From assembly GCF_009727055.1 (NCBI RefSeq), contig NC_052350.1, positions 31,572,843 to 31,636,842 on the forward strand: a stretch of DNA of 64,000 nucleotides, in the 5' to 3' direction. Of the stretch, positions 45,655 to 60,600 are shown piece by piece. The stretch comes from Benincasa hispida (Eukaryota; Streptophyta; Magnoliopsida; Cucurbitales; Cucurbitaceae). Within the stretch, counting starts at the first letter, position 1, and each line of letters begins with the position of its first letter. A model generated the notes under the pieces. It saw nothing but the letters and a program-made list of their open reading frames with translations, was not told the DNA's origin and ran no database searches. The position numbers were made by a program, and so were the translations under genes.

Positions 45655-48600
45655 TCAATTTTGAGATAGCGACAACAATACGGTTTCGATTAGGCTTCCC
45701 AGCTTCTCTCTCAACCTGGAAACAGCGTTCCTCAAAATTTCAGGTACCAAATCCTCCATGTCACCAGATTCATCATTCTGTACCGTGTGGAGGAGCTCCC
45801 TTTTCAAATATGTACGAAGACTGGCCTCTGCCACGTTAACAAGACGAACAGTGTACATAAATTTCGTCACCATAAATGCAGCAAGAACAGGCTGATCAGC
45901 CTTTACGAGCTCTGATATGAAGATGGGGAAGCCAATCTTCTTAAAAATAAGCAACTCTCTCCTATTTTTATTACTTACATTCCACCCTTTCTGTTTGATG
46001 CATGTTAATTGGTCATCTTGAAAGTGACGTGAAAAATTTCCCACCAGATAACAGAGATAGGAGAAAGTGTTATCATAAGAAGCATTGGTGAGAATGGTTG
46101 ATACAATTCCGGAGGATAATATAAGCAATAAAAATTCAAGGTCTCCGCCCAATTCATCTGAGATTCCGTCTAGTTTCAATTTGCTTTCAACCGCATTCAG
46201 ACTATGCAATCTTAATGCTTCATAAGGTAACAAAGCCGCCAATTTCAAAGCAAAAAAACAATCTTTATCGACCAAAATGTGGCTCAGGGTTTTGGCATCA
46301 TCTTCATCAAGCAACATTCCACAAGATTTCGAAAGCGATTCATCAATCAATCTCAACACATCCTTAGGCCGAGAAAGTGAAATGAGTTTTTTGAAAATTT
46401 CAGTCCAACAAACATGTAGAGGGTGAAGTGTAGGGGCAGGGGTAGTCTCGCTCCCTTTACTCGCTGCCGGTTCCACTTCCTGAAAATTTTCCCACCCTTC
46501 ATCCCAACCATCTGCACTCCAGTCAATTCCTCCACTGGCTGCTACAGAGGCTTGAGTTTCATCTCTCTCAATCAGGAAAAGTCCTTCCCATTCTGCCAAA
46601 ATGGCCAGCAAACTATCCGCATGGACATCCGTAGTTGCAACTGCACACAATTCCATGAAGCAAGAAACTGTAGTCTCAATGCTCAAAAGATCATCAGTTG
46701 TAACTTCTAAGCTAGGTGAGATTGTTGCTGCAAGCTGAGTTGACTTCAAGGCAACTAAAGTACTTGTAAACCTGCTAGAAGTATCTTTGTCGTCTAATGT
46801 TGTTGGAATACTTGTTAGGTCGCTCTCCTTGGTTGTATACTGGAACTGGTCCCAACCTTCCCAAGGTAAAACATTATACTGTAAATCAGACGAGAGACCT
46901 TTGATATTTCTGCCTGTAATATACTGCATAAGCTCTAACACATAGACACGGACAGAGCTTGGTAATTGCAGATTATCGGAGAACTCCACCATTTTTTCCC
47001 AAACCTTGCCTCTGGTACTTCTTAAATTCTCCAGATTACCTTCTAATCTACTGAGTGAGGATAATAGATAGTGCAGATTCTGGTGCTCATGGGAGTAATT
47101 AACCAAGTCGAGTAGAACAGGCTCCAATATTTGCAGGTATACACAAGAAATATCCTGGACCCCAGTCTCAGTTCCATAAGCGAAAGCAGTGGGATATAGT
47201 GAAACTGACTCAGACAACACCTGTTCTACAGCTCCAAAACCACAGCGAGAGAAAACCATCGCTCTGCAGAAAACAAAAGCTTCAAAAGCTGAATCATCTA
47301 CTAAACCACATGTAGCATAGCTTACAATGGTGTTCCAACCCTCACTTGGTGAGACACTATCCTCTATAACCAATCTAATAAGAACCTTTAGACAACTCTT
47401 TAAACATTCAGCATTAGATTTCAAAAATTCACCTCTGGTTTCAGTTTTTCCCATTTCGTCCAGCAATCTAATATAAAAGTTTAGAAGGATGATGAGGCAC
47501 TCCTGCCATGCCGAGTTATCAGGTATATCTCCGTAGTTGCTATATAGGGGTAAAATTACAGTGAAATACCGCTTCATAACATCCAAAGCATCTGAATGAG
47601 ACAACAATCTAAGATAAGTAGAGCTCAAATCATAACTGTGCTCAAGTTGACTAACAAAAGCCTGAAAATTCTCAGGGCTTCCATTCTTGAAATCTATGTT
47701 TATTCTAGTCTCCAAGGTTGTTAATAGTTTCAGGATGTAGTGCTTATAAATGTCCTGGGAACATATAAGACCTTCCAGCTCCGGATCAGAATAGATACCA
47801 GCCAGGGTCTCCACCATTTGTGCCAAAACTTCTATATTACCATCATCAATGTGCAAGTAGATTTCAGCGCTGAAGCGTTCGAAATTCAGCCCACTCAATC
47901 CAGCAATATTTTTGAAATTGAGATTCTTTATCATGGCGACTCGTCTGCATTCTTGCTCGACAATTTTATAGAAATGAGCCAAACCCAAGCTGGAGGCTTC
48001 ATCATGATGTGCCTTCTGTGGTAACCATTCACCTTTTTCCAGCTTCAAGTAGCAGTCAGCGAGCAAACCATATATACAGTGTAGCCGCAACTTATCAGTC
48101 CCAGCAATAGATGGGTACACAACTGTGGAAATAGTTTCAATGGTTTCTGCAGCACAACCAATAAGCTCCTCTCTGAATTCTGAGATTTCAACCATAATAT
48201 CCTCATTGTTCCAAACCTCTGAAACAAGGATGGAACTTAGATATTTCAGTAGCACCTGCAGGAAAATATTATTTTGCATGGTTAAAATGAGACAATTGTC
48301 TTCTGTACTTGCACTTTAAGATATTAAAGTCAGCAAACCTGAATACCTCAGTGCGATTCATGCCATAGGTATTAGCTAGATTAAGAATGTCCTTCAAAAT
48401 ATGTTTCTTCTCCAAATTTACTGATTCAATTAAGGACAGAACGACGCTCTCAATGTAATAACGGTCTCCAGATAAAAACCGTGATGTTTCAACGCCAGGA
48501 ATAATATTCTCCAACGTTCTAGAATGATCAGCTACACGTTTTTGTTCTTCTAGCTTCAGTTTCCACTCCCGCCAAAATGTTGATTCCACTTCATTACTTT

Positions 48601-51600
48601 TTCTACTTTGATCTGAGAACAAGAAAAACATGAAAGAAGTTTTCATCACATCTCAATGTAAATAAAAGGGAGCATTGTAAAAAGTAATAACAACAATCCA
48701 TCAAAATATATAAAAAGGAAAGCAAATCACCAGAGTTAAAAGTGTTCTTTTCTTTAAACTTTTCAAGAAGCAGCTGCCTCCTTTGGGTTGGACTATCGCA
48801 CTCAACTCCAGAGTCGTGCAACAAACAATATGTCATTCCCACAGTCATTATACTACTGGCTTTTTGGTAGTCTTCCCTCGTCCTTAATTGCTCTTCAAAA
48901 ACTTCAACCCCATTGAAGGCATCCACGAGATTCAACAACAGTATACAGCAAGTTAAGTCTGCCTCCTTGGTAGGACATTCAATAACTGATTTTGCAAGAG
49001 AGGTGATCAAGCTGTCTTTAGGAACGAACCCATTCCTAGCTAACCATGACAAAATAGTAACAATAGCTTGTGTTTTCATACTCGAGTATTCTGTTCCTGC
49101 ACCCAGTTTCTTAATTTCTGCACTCTTACTCAATTCAAGCAACCACGGGAGTTGCAAATAAGCAAATGACAAAATCTTTCCGTTCTCTCTCAGAAAGGTA
49201 TCCAATTTAGTCCTATTTTCAATAGGTAGTTCTTTTGCAACAAAAAGTAGCCTATTCAATGTACTATCTAGAAAAGATTCTTGATCATCAACTAATTCAA
49301 AGCAATCTTTGAATTCACCAATATTTTGAATATTGTTTCCTTGAAGTGAGAGCAAATAATTTTGTACTGGAGGATTTGAACAATCTGATCCAGCCATCAT
49401 CATTAATTTTGAGCATTGCCCTTGCATATCAAGTTCTTTCCATGCATGGAGGAGTTCAGAAATTGATTCCTCATCACAATGGCTCAAAGCAAAACCTAGT
49501 AGATGCTTTCGAGAATTAATATCCATATTCTCAAGGGAAGGACCTCTTGCTATTGCAGCACACAAATCCCAAACGGAGCCATGCCCTTTCTTTGTTAAAC
49601 TAAGGCAGAGATCAAATGCCAATTGCAGATCACCAGCAACTGCAGCTTCTCTAGCTATAGCTTCTTCAACTGCTGATATCTCTGTTGTAGAGCTCAATCC
49701 GAGAAGCTTGCCAACCTGAATGAGTTCATCAACATGTATATAAGCTCCAGTCTGACTTGAAATTGCCATTTTTATTATCTCCATTGGATCTTTTATTTGT
49801 CTGAACTGCACGGGCAGAAGAGTCACTCCAAGGCTTGGTAGTAATTCTGTCAGAGCATCAATAATATCAACCTCCGCTTTGACATTTCTACTGCTTGGAA
49901 ATATGTTGAGACACTCCTTTGCCTTCCAGACCTGTAAAAAGATTTTCCACGGCTATCATTCAACTAGTATCTACTACTTGGCAGGGGGGAATCCATAAGC
50001 AAACTCTGTGCTAGTTTAGTGTTACAATTTAAGTCTACTTCATTTAATGCACTAGTTTTTGCAATGTATAGGTTATTGCATTCTTATTCGTTACTTTTTT
50101 CAAAAGTACGAGATACAAACAATCGGCAAAAGCATGTAGTTTTGCAAAGACAAATTAAAGTCTCGGCTCTATGTAGTAACCTGATATATTGAAATCATGA
50201 AAACTTACTTCTGGACCATTAAGACTTGAAGCAGAGAAAAAATACTCTCTAGCAGCTTGAATGACAAGGTTTTCAGCCTTCTCTGCTGCCAAAGAGACTG
50301 AGCTGGTACCCTTTAAGTAGTTCCTTGCAAGCAAAAATTTCCCAGCTTTTAGCAATCCTCGGCAAAATTCTATCAGCATATACTCCAGGTCCAGAAAGGG
50401 AAATGCCTTCTCCCTCAGACACAGCATGTCACGCCACATATTCGCCCAATCATTGTCCGACCGACTGGATTGTCGACGAATAAACTTTGACAGTATAAGG
50501 CGCATAATTTGTTTTACACCTTTACCATCATCATTAGCTTCTACGAAAAAATGCATAGGCTTTGGCACCTGAAACATTAGAAAGCAAATTGGATATTGTT
50601 GGATTTAACATTTATTGGAAGAAAATAAAAAGTAAAGAGTTTCAGTTTTATAATACTAATCTCAACTTATGAGAAGTTTACCAACCTGGTAAAATGACAA
50701 AAGCCTTCCTGCTTCAACGTGGCCTTCTGCCAGCTTGAGTCTTCTTTTCAGATCATCATAGGATTTGGTGTCTGAAGAGTTTTTGAGCATAAAGCAATTG
50801 AGATTTAACGATTACCAATGACTTAGTTGTAAAATACAGCAGGCAGCAAAGCAAACAATGATGAATAATTAATGTGCAGATCAGATAGCTTTAGAATACA
50901 GAAGCAACATCAACATTGCATAACATTTGTGGAAAATAAACCTCACTACTACTAGGAAGGCATCATTTTGGAATCAGCAATTGAGGAATAGGAAATGAGT
51001 TTTTTTTTTGGGCAATACAGTAACATTTACCATCATTAATTGTAATTAGAATTTATAGGGGACCCAGGGGGAGGGGGGTGGCCAAACAGGTGACAAAGGC
51101 TTAGTTGCCATTTGTTGATTATTTCCTTTATTGTGAAATTTTATATTGTACTTATTGTATTATATTTGCTAATTTTGTATTTTGGGTTTTCTTTTTTCAA
51201 CGATATGTCGGACACTAAGGCACCCATCATTTGAGTTTGCGACAATCGTGGCCATTCAACCGGTCCCACTGTCCAAATAACTACCATTGGACTCAATGGG
51301 GATAATTTTCTTCCTTGGTCCCAAAGTGTTCGGATGTATATTCGTGGACAAGGAAAGATTGGTTACATCACAGGAGAAAAAACCATTCCTAGTCCAGATG
51401 ACCCACAAGTATTTTAAGAGTATGAATGTGTTTCTTTGGGAAAATCAACCTTTTTTTTGCCCAAATTTTCTTTAGGGGGAGATATCTAACCTTGAAGATA
51501 ATTTTTGGGATACTTTATCTCTCCCAAATATCAGTGGTCCTGCAATTATGAGCTCTAGTCCTTCGATACCAAGTATGGAGAGTTCTTCTTCAAGGGGAGA

Positions 51601-54600
51601 AACACTACAAAATGACTCTACAAGTTGAAATCCTGAACTTCAGGTTTATACTAGAAGAAACTTGACTCAAAGAGTCCGAGATCAGACAATTGACTTATCA
51701 CAAGACCAATCATATACTCCGATGAATGATCCTGAAGATCCAGGTATTAGACACTCTACTCCTATTTCTCCTTGTACTTCATCTCCTTCTAATCCTTTAC
51801 CTGATGTCTCTGATCTTGATATTCTAATTGCCCATAGGAAAGGTACTTGTAAATGCACCAAATATCCCATTGAAAACTATCTTTCTTATCATAGATTGTC
51901 CAACTGTCATAAAGCCTGCACATCCAAAATAACCAACATATTTGTTCCAAGGAATATACAGGAAGCCCTAAATGATTTGAATTGGAAATTAGCAAGTGAT
52001 GGAAGAGTTCAATGCACTAAACAAAATTGCACATGGGACATAGTCAAATTACCAAAAGATAAGAAGACGTTAGGATGCAAATGGGTGTTCACTGTAAAAT
52101 GTAAAGCTGATGGTAGTATTGAAAGGTACAAGGCCAGATTGGTTGCCAAGGGGTTCACTCAGACTTATGGCATTGATTATCAAGAAACATTTGCTCCAGT
52201 AGCTACAATTAATTCTATTAGAATCTTGTTGTCTGTGGCAATTAATTTTGATTGGCCTCTTTATCAACTTGATATGAAAAATGCCTTTCTCAATGGGGAT
52301 CTTGAAGAAGAGGTTTTTATGGACTTGCCATCTAGTTTTGAGGTGGATCTCGGGATTAACAAAGTGTGCAAGTTAAAGAAATCATTATATGGGCTTAAAC
52401 AATCTCCCAGAGCATGGTTTGAACGGTTTGGAAAGGCCGTCACAAGCTATGGATTCAGTCAGAGTCAAGCTGATCATACTATATTCTATAAACATACTAG
52501 AAGTGGTAAGTTGGTCATTTTGATAGTGTATGTTGATGATATCATTCTTACAGGTAATGATGAGATAGGACTGAATATTTTGAAGAAAAACCTTGCTAAT
52601 GATTTTCAAATCAAGGACCTGAGAACCTTAAAGTATTTCCTAGGAATGGAGTTTTCCAGATCTAAAAATGGCATTCTTGTCAACCATAGGAAATATATTC
52701 TTGACCTACTGAATTAGACAAGTTTACTTGGTTGCAAGATAGCAGACACTCCTATTGAGCAAAATTTAAAATTGGTTGTTGCAACTGAAAAAGAAGTAAA
52801 AGGAAAAGGAGGTATGTAGGGAGACTCGTATACCTCTCTCACACACGTCCTAACATTGCTTTCGTAGTTAGCGTAGTAAGTCAGTTCATGCATGCTCCCG
52901 AGTTAGTTCACTTTGAAGTAGTTCATAGAATTTTGAGATATTTGAAAGGTACTCCAGGAAAAGGTATATTATTCACGAAGCATGACCACCTAAACATTGA
53001 GGTTTACACTGATGCTGATTAGGCAGGAAGCATGACTGATAGAAGATCTACTTCGGGGTATTGCTCTTTTCTTAAATAGAAGAAATACCTAATTACAAAT
53101 AAGGAAAGAATAAAATACAACAAATATAATACAATATAAACCTCAATACCCCGAAGTACAATATAAACCTCCCTTCTCAAAGTTCTTTGGAAATCTAAAA
53201 GTCCAAGGAGAGTTAACATCCACATATGGATAATACTTTTTGGCCATTTGAATTGCTCCTTGGTTCTGCAAAGAAAGCTTCATTCAGTCACCCTGCTGCC
53301 CTCAGTTTGTCCTCTATGTAATTCGGCAAGTGAAGACTTGCAACACCTCTTCTTCTCTTGTACCTTTGCAGAAAAGTGTTGGTGGTCCTTCTTTCAGTTG
53401 TTCAACTTTGTAGGAGTTTTTGGTGATAGTCTCAGAGGCAACCTCAACTATCTCCTTTCGAGCCCCTCTCTCCCAAAAAAGTCTCGATTGCTATGGATTA
53501 ACATGGTCAAGGCTGTCCTTTCTGATATTTGGTTCGAAAGAAATCAGAGAATCTTTCACGATACTGGAAAAAATTGGGAGTTTCGGTTTGAATCAGCTAA
53601 AAGGAATGCTTCAGCTTGGTGCTCTTTGAACAAAGAGTTTGATGGTTTCTCAATTCAAGACATTTTCCTTAATTGGCAGGCTTTTATATTTCCAGCACCT
53701 CAACTTTTTTCAGTCCTTGTCTCGGTTTATCCTCTCATTTTTCACTAAAGTTGTACTCTCTCTTTTTTCTCTTCATTAGGCTAGGACGTTTATCTTTACT
53801 TTGATCTTTATGCCCTTTGTATAAACCTCATGTACTTTGGAGCATTAGTCTCTTTTCTATTACATTAATAAAGAGACCCGTATCCTTTTCAAAAAAAAAA
53901 AAAAAGAAACTCTTTCCTCCTAAGATTAATAAGAGAAAAAATAATGGTTTTTAGCACCCTTAGTGCAATAATTCAAAAGAAAGTAGACCTGCGATATTTC
54001 AATCTTCCAAGAGTATGAAGAAGTGGAATATGTTATTGAGTTGTTTTCACATAGTTTGCATGTTGGACTCATGAGCTGGATATAATATGACTATCTGCCT
54101 TGAGAGACAAAGGGAAAGCTAAAATGCTTTGGATGAATATAGTCAAAGCATTTGTCCTTTTTTTTAATCAAGGAAACAACACTTTTCATTTTCTTAAATG
54201 AAAAGAGGTTAATGCTCAAAGATACAAACACCAATGGCAAAAAACATAAAAGCATAAGAGACCAAAAAAATCCTAATATCAAAATGATAGCAAAACTAAT
54301 AAGGAACGATGAAAGCATCCCAATTGCGATGGATATCTTTAATGGAGTAACTAGCAAACTTCTTAGAACACCACGAAGATCTCAAATGAGTCGATTCAAA
54401 TCTAACATGACTGGAGCAAAAAAATTAGAGAAAACGCGTTGATTCCTCTCGAACCATAACTCTAGTGGAATAGCTTTATTAGCATTGATCCACAAACAAA
54501 TGGCCTTCAAATTCGGATGAATTGGTCTTTTTTCATTAAGAAAATAAAAAGAGGCTAATGCTTAAAGATAAGAACACCAATTGCAAAAAAACGCAAAAGC

Positions 54601-57600
54601 ATAAGAGACCCAAAAAAAAATCATAATAGCAAAATGATAGCAAAAACTAATAAGGAAAGATGAAAGCAGCCCAGCTGCGATGGATATCTTGAATGGAGTA
54701 ATTAGCAAACTTCTTAGAACACCACGAAGAAGATTTCAAACGAGCCAATTCAAATCTAACATGATTGGAGCAAAAAAGTTATGGAAAACCGTTGATTCCT
54801 CTCGAACCATAACTCTAATGAAATAGCTTTAATAGCACTGATCCACAAACAAATGGCCTTCGAATTCATTATCGGTCCGATCAACAAATAACATTATCTC
54901 TCAATTGATTAGAGAAGACCCACTGAATTTTAATATCTCAAAAAGAGCAAACCAAACAAATACTCGAAGAATATACGATCGAGAGATTCCCCTGCCCTTA
55001 AACAAAGAGGACAAACCGAAGGCATAAGAACATGCTTGGGAAACTTTTTCTGCAAAACATCCGATGAATTGAGGCTTCTATTCAACATAATCCAAATCAA
55101 AATGTTAATCTTTCTCGGACTTTTTAACTTCCAAATAGCAGCAAAAAGAGATTTCTCCATAGGTGAAGAGGAAATCAAATGATTGTAACATGATTTAACC
55201 CGAAAAAGCCTAAAAAACTCCAAAGACCAGCTTTGATCATCTTCCAATGATTTTTTTTTTAAAAGGAACTTTTGGATATTTTTTAGAAAGGAAAGGATCG
55301 GAGGGAGATTTATTACATAGCTAAAGATCAATGCTCTTATTGGTGATCTTTAACATTGTTTTTTGTTTTTATACACCCTTTGTAACTCTAATTGAGATGC
55401 TTTTTTTGTTAACTCCTAAGCAGGGGATCCTAGAGATTTAATCTAACTTTCCTCAAAGCAGTGAAAGAGACTCCTTTAAAAAAAATTAAATGAAATGAAA
55501 ATCTCTTTTTGGCAGCCGGTCATTGATAAAGTTCAAGATAAATTAGACAAATGGAGGAGATACAACTTATCAAGGGGAGGAAGAGGCACTTTGTGTAAAT
55601 CGGTTTTGTCTAATCTCCCAACCTCCTACATGTCCACCTTTCTTATGCCTGAAAAAGTAATTGCTATCATAGAAAGAAAAATGAGAAACTTCTATTGGGA
55701 AGGTCACAATGGAGGTAAAATGAATCATCTAATCAAATGGGAGAAGGTCATAAGGGCCGAAGAGATTGAGGAATTGGCATTGGAGGCCTTCGAAACAGAA
55801 ATTTGGCATTGCTAGCTAAGTTGGGTTGGAGATTTCTTAATGAAGACAAATCCCTTTGGACTCAAGTTGTAAAGAGCGTCCATGGTAGTAGCTTGTTCAG
55901 ATGGCATACAGCAAGCAAATGTAGCCTAAGCCTAAGGAACCCTTGGACTAGCATTTCTAGATCTTGGATGAAAATTGAAGCATTGGCGGTCTTCAAGCTA
56001 GGCAATGGATGCAGAATTGGCTTTTGGATGGATCCTTGGATTGACAATGTCTTTGTATGAGCGCTTTCCTGGTTTATATAGAATTGCTATCAACCCAAAA
56101 GGATCAATAGCTGAACATTGGGACCATTCCCCCTCATCTTGGTCAGTTTGCTTTTGTAGACAATTGAAGGATGAGGAGATAAAAGATTTTATGACACTGC
56201 TTGGCCTTCTTCAAGGGGAAAAAGTGTCAAAAATACAGACAAGAGAATTTGGTCCTTAGAAGGCAGCGGAGTCTTTACGGTTATATCCCTCGTTAAACAC
56301 TTATCATTTATTTTCCCTTTAGACAAAAAGTTAGAAAATCTCTTTGGAAAACCAAAAGCCCTCACCGAGTTAATATCACGTTGTGGATCATGCTTTTTGG
56401 TGCCTCTCTGCAGTTATGCAGAAAAAACTACCTTTCCACTGCCTTTCTCCACAAATATGCCCACTGTGTATGGCTGATTCAGAGGAGCTGCAGCACTTGT
56501 TTTTCAATTGTAGTTATGCGAGGAATTGCTGGTTTGGACTGTTTCATTTGTTCAATTTAAATTGGGTCTTTGGAAATGTCTTTCGTACTAATGTGTTGCA
56601 GATTTTGATGAGTCCCTCTCTAAAAAAGAAAGTCAAATTGCTGCGGAATAATGCGGTGAAAGCCTTACTGTCTGAAATTTGGTTCGAAAGAAATCAACGA
56701 GTATTCCATGACAAGCAGACCACTTGGATAGAGCGTTTTGATATCGTCCAGCTCAACACTTTGGCCCGATGCACACTTTCCAAGCATTTTGCAGATTTTT
56801 CAATTCAAGACCTAAGCTTAAATTGGAGGGCTATCATATTTCCAGATTTTTAGAAATTTCTTGAATGTATTTGTAGGCGTTTGTTGACTGTTTTGGGTTT
56901 TCTGGTTATCCCGTTGATGAAATTTTGTGTTTTGTGTTTTACTTTGTCCGGTAGTTGTGCACTTGAGATGTATTAGTCTTTGACTGGTAGACATATATAT
57001 AGTACGAATTTTATTTTGATAATTGGAGATAATGAAGGTGCTAAGGGATGTCAACTTAGTTGAGATGCCCGGGTGCACTTCCTGATTCTTAGGTTCTATT
57101 GTTCTTTGTTTCCATATTGTACATTGAGCTTTTCTCTCATTTGATTATCTTAATGAAGACCATTTTTTTTCAAAGAAAATAAATAAATAAATAAAAGGGG
57201 GAAAAGGCTGGGTAGAGTTGGGGGACTGGATTCATTTTGTGAAATAATAATGGTGTACTCTTCCCACTTCTTTTTGTAATTACAACTCCTTCACGATAGA
57301 TTCAAGCTGGGTGGTAAGCTCACTCAGTTTTTTTGCATACTTTAGTACTTTCCAAATATCAAATGAAAATCACAAATTCTTACAACAAAAAAAGAGGAAA
57401 AAACGACTAGCATAAAACTTGCATAATGGAATAAAAATATGATACCGATGAAGTTAAATCACCTTGCATTTGAGGTAGTTTTGACAAAATGCTTGCCATG
57501 GTACTCCATCTATCAGTTACAGTAGATAAATATATGCACTGCAATGCACAGTCAATGGCTTCGACCTCATTTCTAAAAAACTCACTAGTTTCAAAGTCTC

Positions 57601-60600
57601 TGCACCCTTCTTCAAAAACCAATTGGCATATCTCCAACTTATTCTCCGAAGCTATTTCCTTCATCCATTTAACTAGAAATGACTCAGTCATATCATGGTT
57701 ACCCAAAAAATTAGATTCTTCTTGTTGACCTTTAGGAACTGAGGCCATATCAGCTGATCTTTTTCTCATGAACGGAACTGCTTTTTCAACTAACCTTCGG
57801 ATTACACTTTCCTCATTTGTACCCTTCAGCATCAACTTAAATTTATCATATGAAGACAACTGCTCCCAAGAAACAAGATTAGTGCAGATATTTTCATCGC
57901 TTCCTTCCGAATAAATCAGCTGGTGCAAGTAACTGACATCCTCATAAAATTCTTGTAATTCATGAATACCTTTCCGATTAGCACAATCAAGCAAGCAGAG
58001 ACAATTGTCAAGCTGGCCACTCAAAGTATCAATGTCTCTAGCTCTTTTCATGAACCACATTGCAAGTTCACTAATTGAAGGCCAGATAAGTCCCAGATAT
58101 TTCTTGACAATAGGTTCAGTCCTAATCTGTGAACTAAGCTCATGATTTTCAGGTAATTTCATTATAAAGTTCAACATATTTTGACATTCAACCCAGTCCT
58201 CTTCCCTCACTGCAATGCTAGTAGGAGGAGACCTTCCAGGAAGAAGCTGCAAATAAGTCTGCACAGGAACTGTTTCAGGAATAGCAGATAAAATTTCTAA
58301 CAAGAAAGGACTCATAGAATATGCGTGGCGCTTGAACAAGAGGTTTAAGGCCCCAATTTTTCCATTTTTTGCAAGATTGATAGCAGCTTCCTTGATAGGC
58401 TTCATACGGAAGCTACTATATTCCTGCACAGAAAACCTGACGAAGTTGTGTTGTCAAAACTGCTAGTCAAAATAAGTTATAACAACAATGAAGCTTCCTA
58501 AAGAATGCAACACAGGTATGCAACAGAAATGAGTCACAATATCTTATAGTGTTCAAAAGTACAACCAATAATCATGGAGCATGAGATGGGGAACAGCGTA
58601 TCATATCCATAAATCTATTACAGACATGATATATCTGCAAATCTATTACTTGGTCAAAGACACAGACACTCTTTCTTGTCAAAAGCAATGAATAATAAGG
58701 CTTGTTGTCAATAGTCAGCATGGAATAGTATTGAAATATTTCTCAAAGCATAATACCTGCCCATATTTATGCCAAGATATGTTTCCAGTCTGTCCTTAAA
58801 TTGCAATAATCGGAGTCTAGCCAGGCGGAAACTCCACATTTCATTGCTTTCAAGATCTTCTACTTCAAGAAATTGGTAATGGTTGGTCAGTTTCAGTCCA
58901 TAATCAAGCATTGCCTTTACAATATCTTCTGCTGGTCCAACTTTTTCAATACATTCAGAAAGGATGAAAACCTGATCCTTTATCTTTGACAGATATGCAT
59001 TCATTTCATTAATTCCTTGATCAGAATGCAGCCACTGTGACTTCAGAATTTCATCTTTATCCAAGCCATAAGAATCAGCAAAGATTAAGGCATCTTGATA
59101 CTTCTGATTTCTAATTAAGATATTGTACATTTCCAAAACAGATCTCTGTGTGAATGATAGCAAGCTCCACTCCAACCGAGAGATGTCAAAATTATTAATT
59201 GACTCTTCCATCCTCTGATCCATGTCATGCAAGTCACCATGTTCCTTATATTTAGCTGGATCTGACATCCCTTTATTTTCTAAACACTCTAAAAGAAAAT
59301 TTTGGCCTTCTAACTGCTGTACCCTTTCTATGATAGGCCTGGAATAAATAGGACTGTCCTCCTGAACTTCTATACCGCTGAGGATGTCAATCATAGCAAC
59401 AAGACCACTTGTCTTTGCAATTGTAAGTATATGATCAGACCACCATGTAAAATCCAAAATGTCATTTAGCATCCTATTTGTTCCATTTAATGTCTTATCT
59501 GTCGCCTGAGATTTGTATTTCTCTGGAAAAGAAAAGCTTGAAATGGTAAAGTGTTCCCTATGTAGATTAAAAATGTACAATTGTCCTGTCACATCTAGAG
59601 TTGCAATGAATTGTGCCTTCGGTGAAACTTGCAGCTTTGAATGTGATGTTTGACCTTCATATCCTTTTGGTATAGAGTATAAACCGTCAAACTGAATAGA
59701 ATATAACAGCTCTAATTCAAATATCCCACTACGCCAAAGAGAAAGATAACAGGATCCTGGGAAAAAAAACATTGAAAATAACTAAATAAACAAGCCGTCT
59801 GGTTATACTTAAATACACACAATTTAAAGGATGCACAAATCACGTAGAATGTTCCACTTCATAGCAGAAAACATAACATGGAATGTCAATAAAGGTACTA
59901 AAATATCATGGCCACAATATGCAACTGAAAAGAGATGTTAAAGAACCAAACTGGTAAGAGAAAGAGAAAGAGAAAGAGAGGGAGATGAAACTCTGACTGA
60001 GAAAATACTGAAGCTTTATTAGAGTTATCACAATGTCGGGTAAAAAAAGGAAGTAAAGAAAGAAGGCTAGCAGAGAAAATTGATTGGCAAGCATTGGCAA
60101 CATGGAGAAGACTAGACCCTTCTCTAGTGTACAAGTTCACATAATAAGTATAGGCAAAGAATTCAGAAGGGTCTCAAACTCTCACGTAAAGCAGGCAATC
60201 TTCTACTATGGGGAAGCAAACCTATAGGTAAAAAGTGGTAGCTTCTATTTAAACTGATGCTAACATGTACAATTAGTATAAAAAGAAACCATACAAAAAT
60301 AAGAGGAAAGAAAGATAATTCTGAACTGCCTCTTCATAGAAATTTTTCTATGTTGCAGTTATTAAAAAAAACGATACAGCACAGAATATAAAACTTATGA
60401 TTCATTTTCCTAGAAGAAACTATAGAAGAGTAGTGGTTGTATTTTTTTTTCTTTTGGATAAGAAACAATTTCATTGATGTATGAATAATCCAAAGGATGT
60501 ACAAAAGATCTCTATCAAAGGGAGTACAAAAGAGTAGTGGTTCGATTATATCTCATTATTTTCTTTCTCACGTGATGGTGGCTTAGAAATCAAGCATAAA

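Larger units (their letters stand above)
50772..57462 (-). other. MIP2 intron 7, 6.7 kb, built almost entirely of retroelement remnants
   Basis: The intron separates the exon ending LSKLPQMQG from the one reading DTKSYDDLKRRL. The other MIP2 introns are all under 0.9 kb. It contains one copia remnant and at least four LINE remnants in both orientations. Confidence 0.85.

Noticed and set aside
58425..58429. CAG at 58425-58427 as splice acceptor of MIP2 exon 7
   Set aside because: It would break the phase left by exon 6. The acceptor at 58437-58439 restores it and adds RFSVQ before EYSSF.
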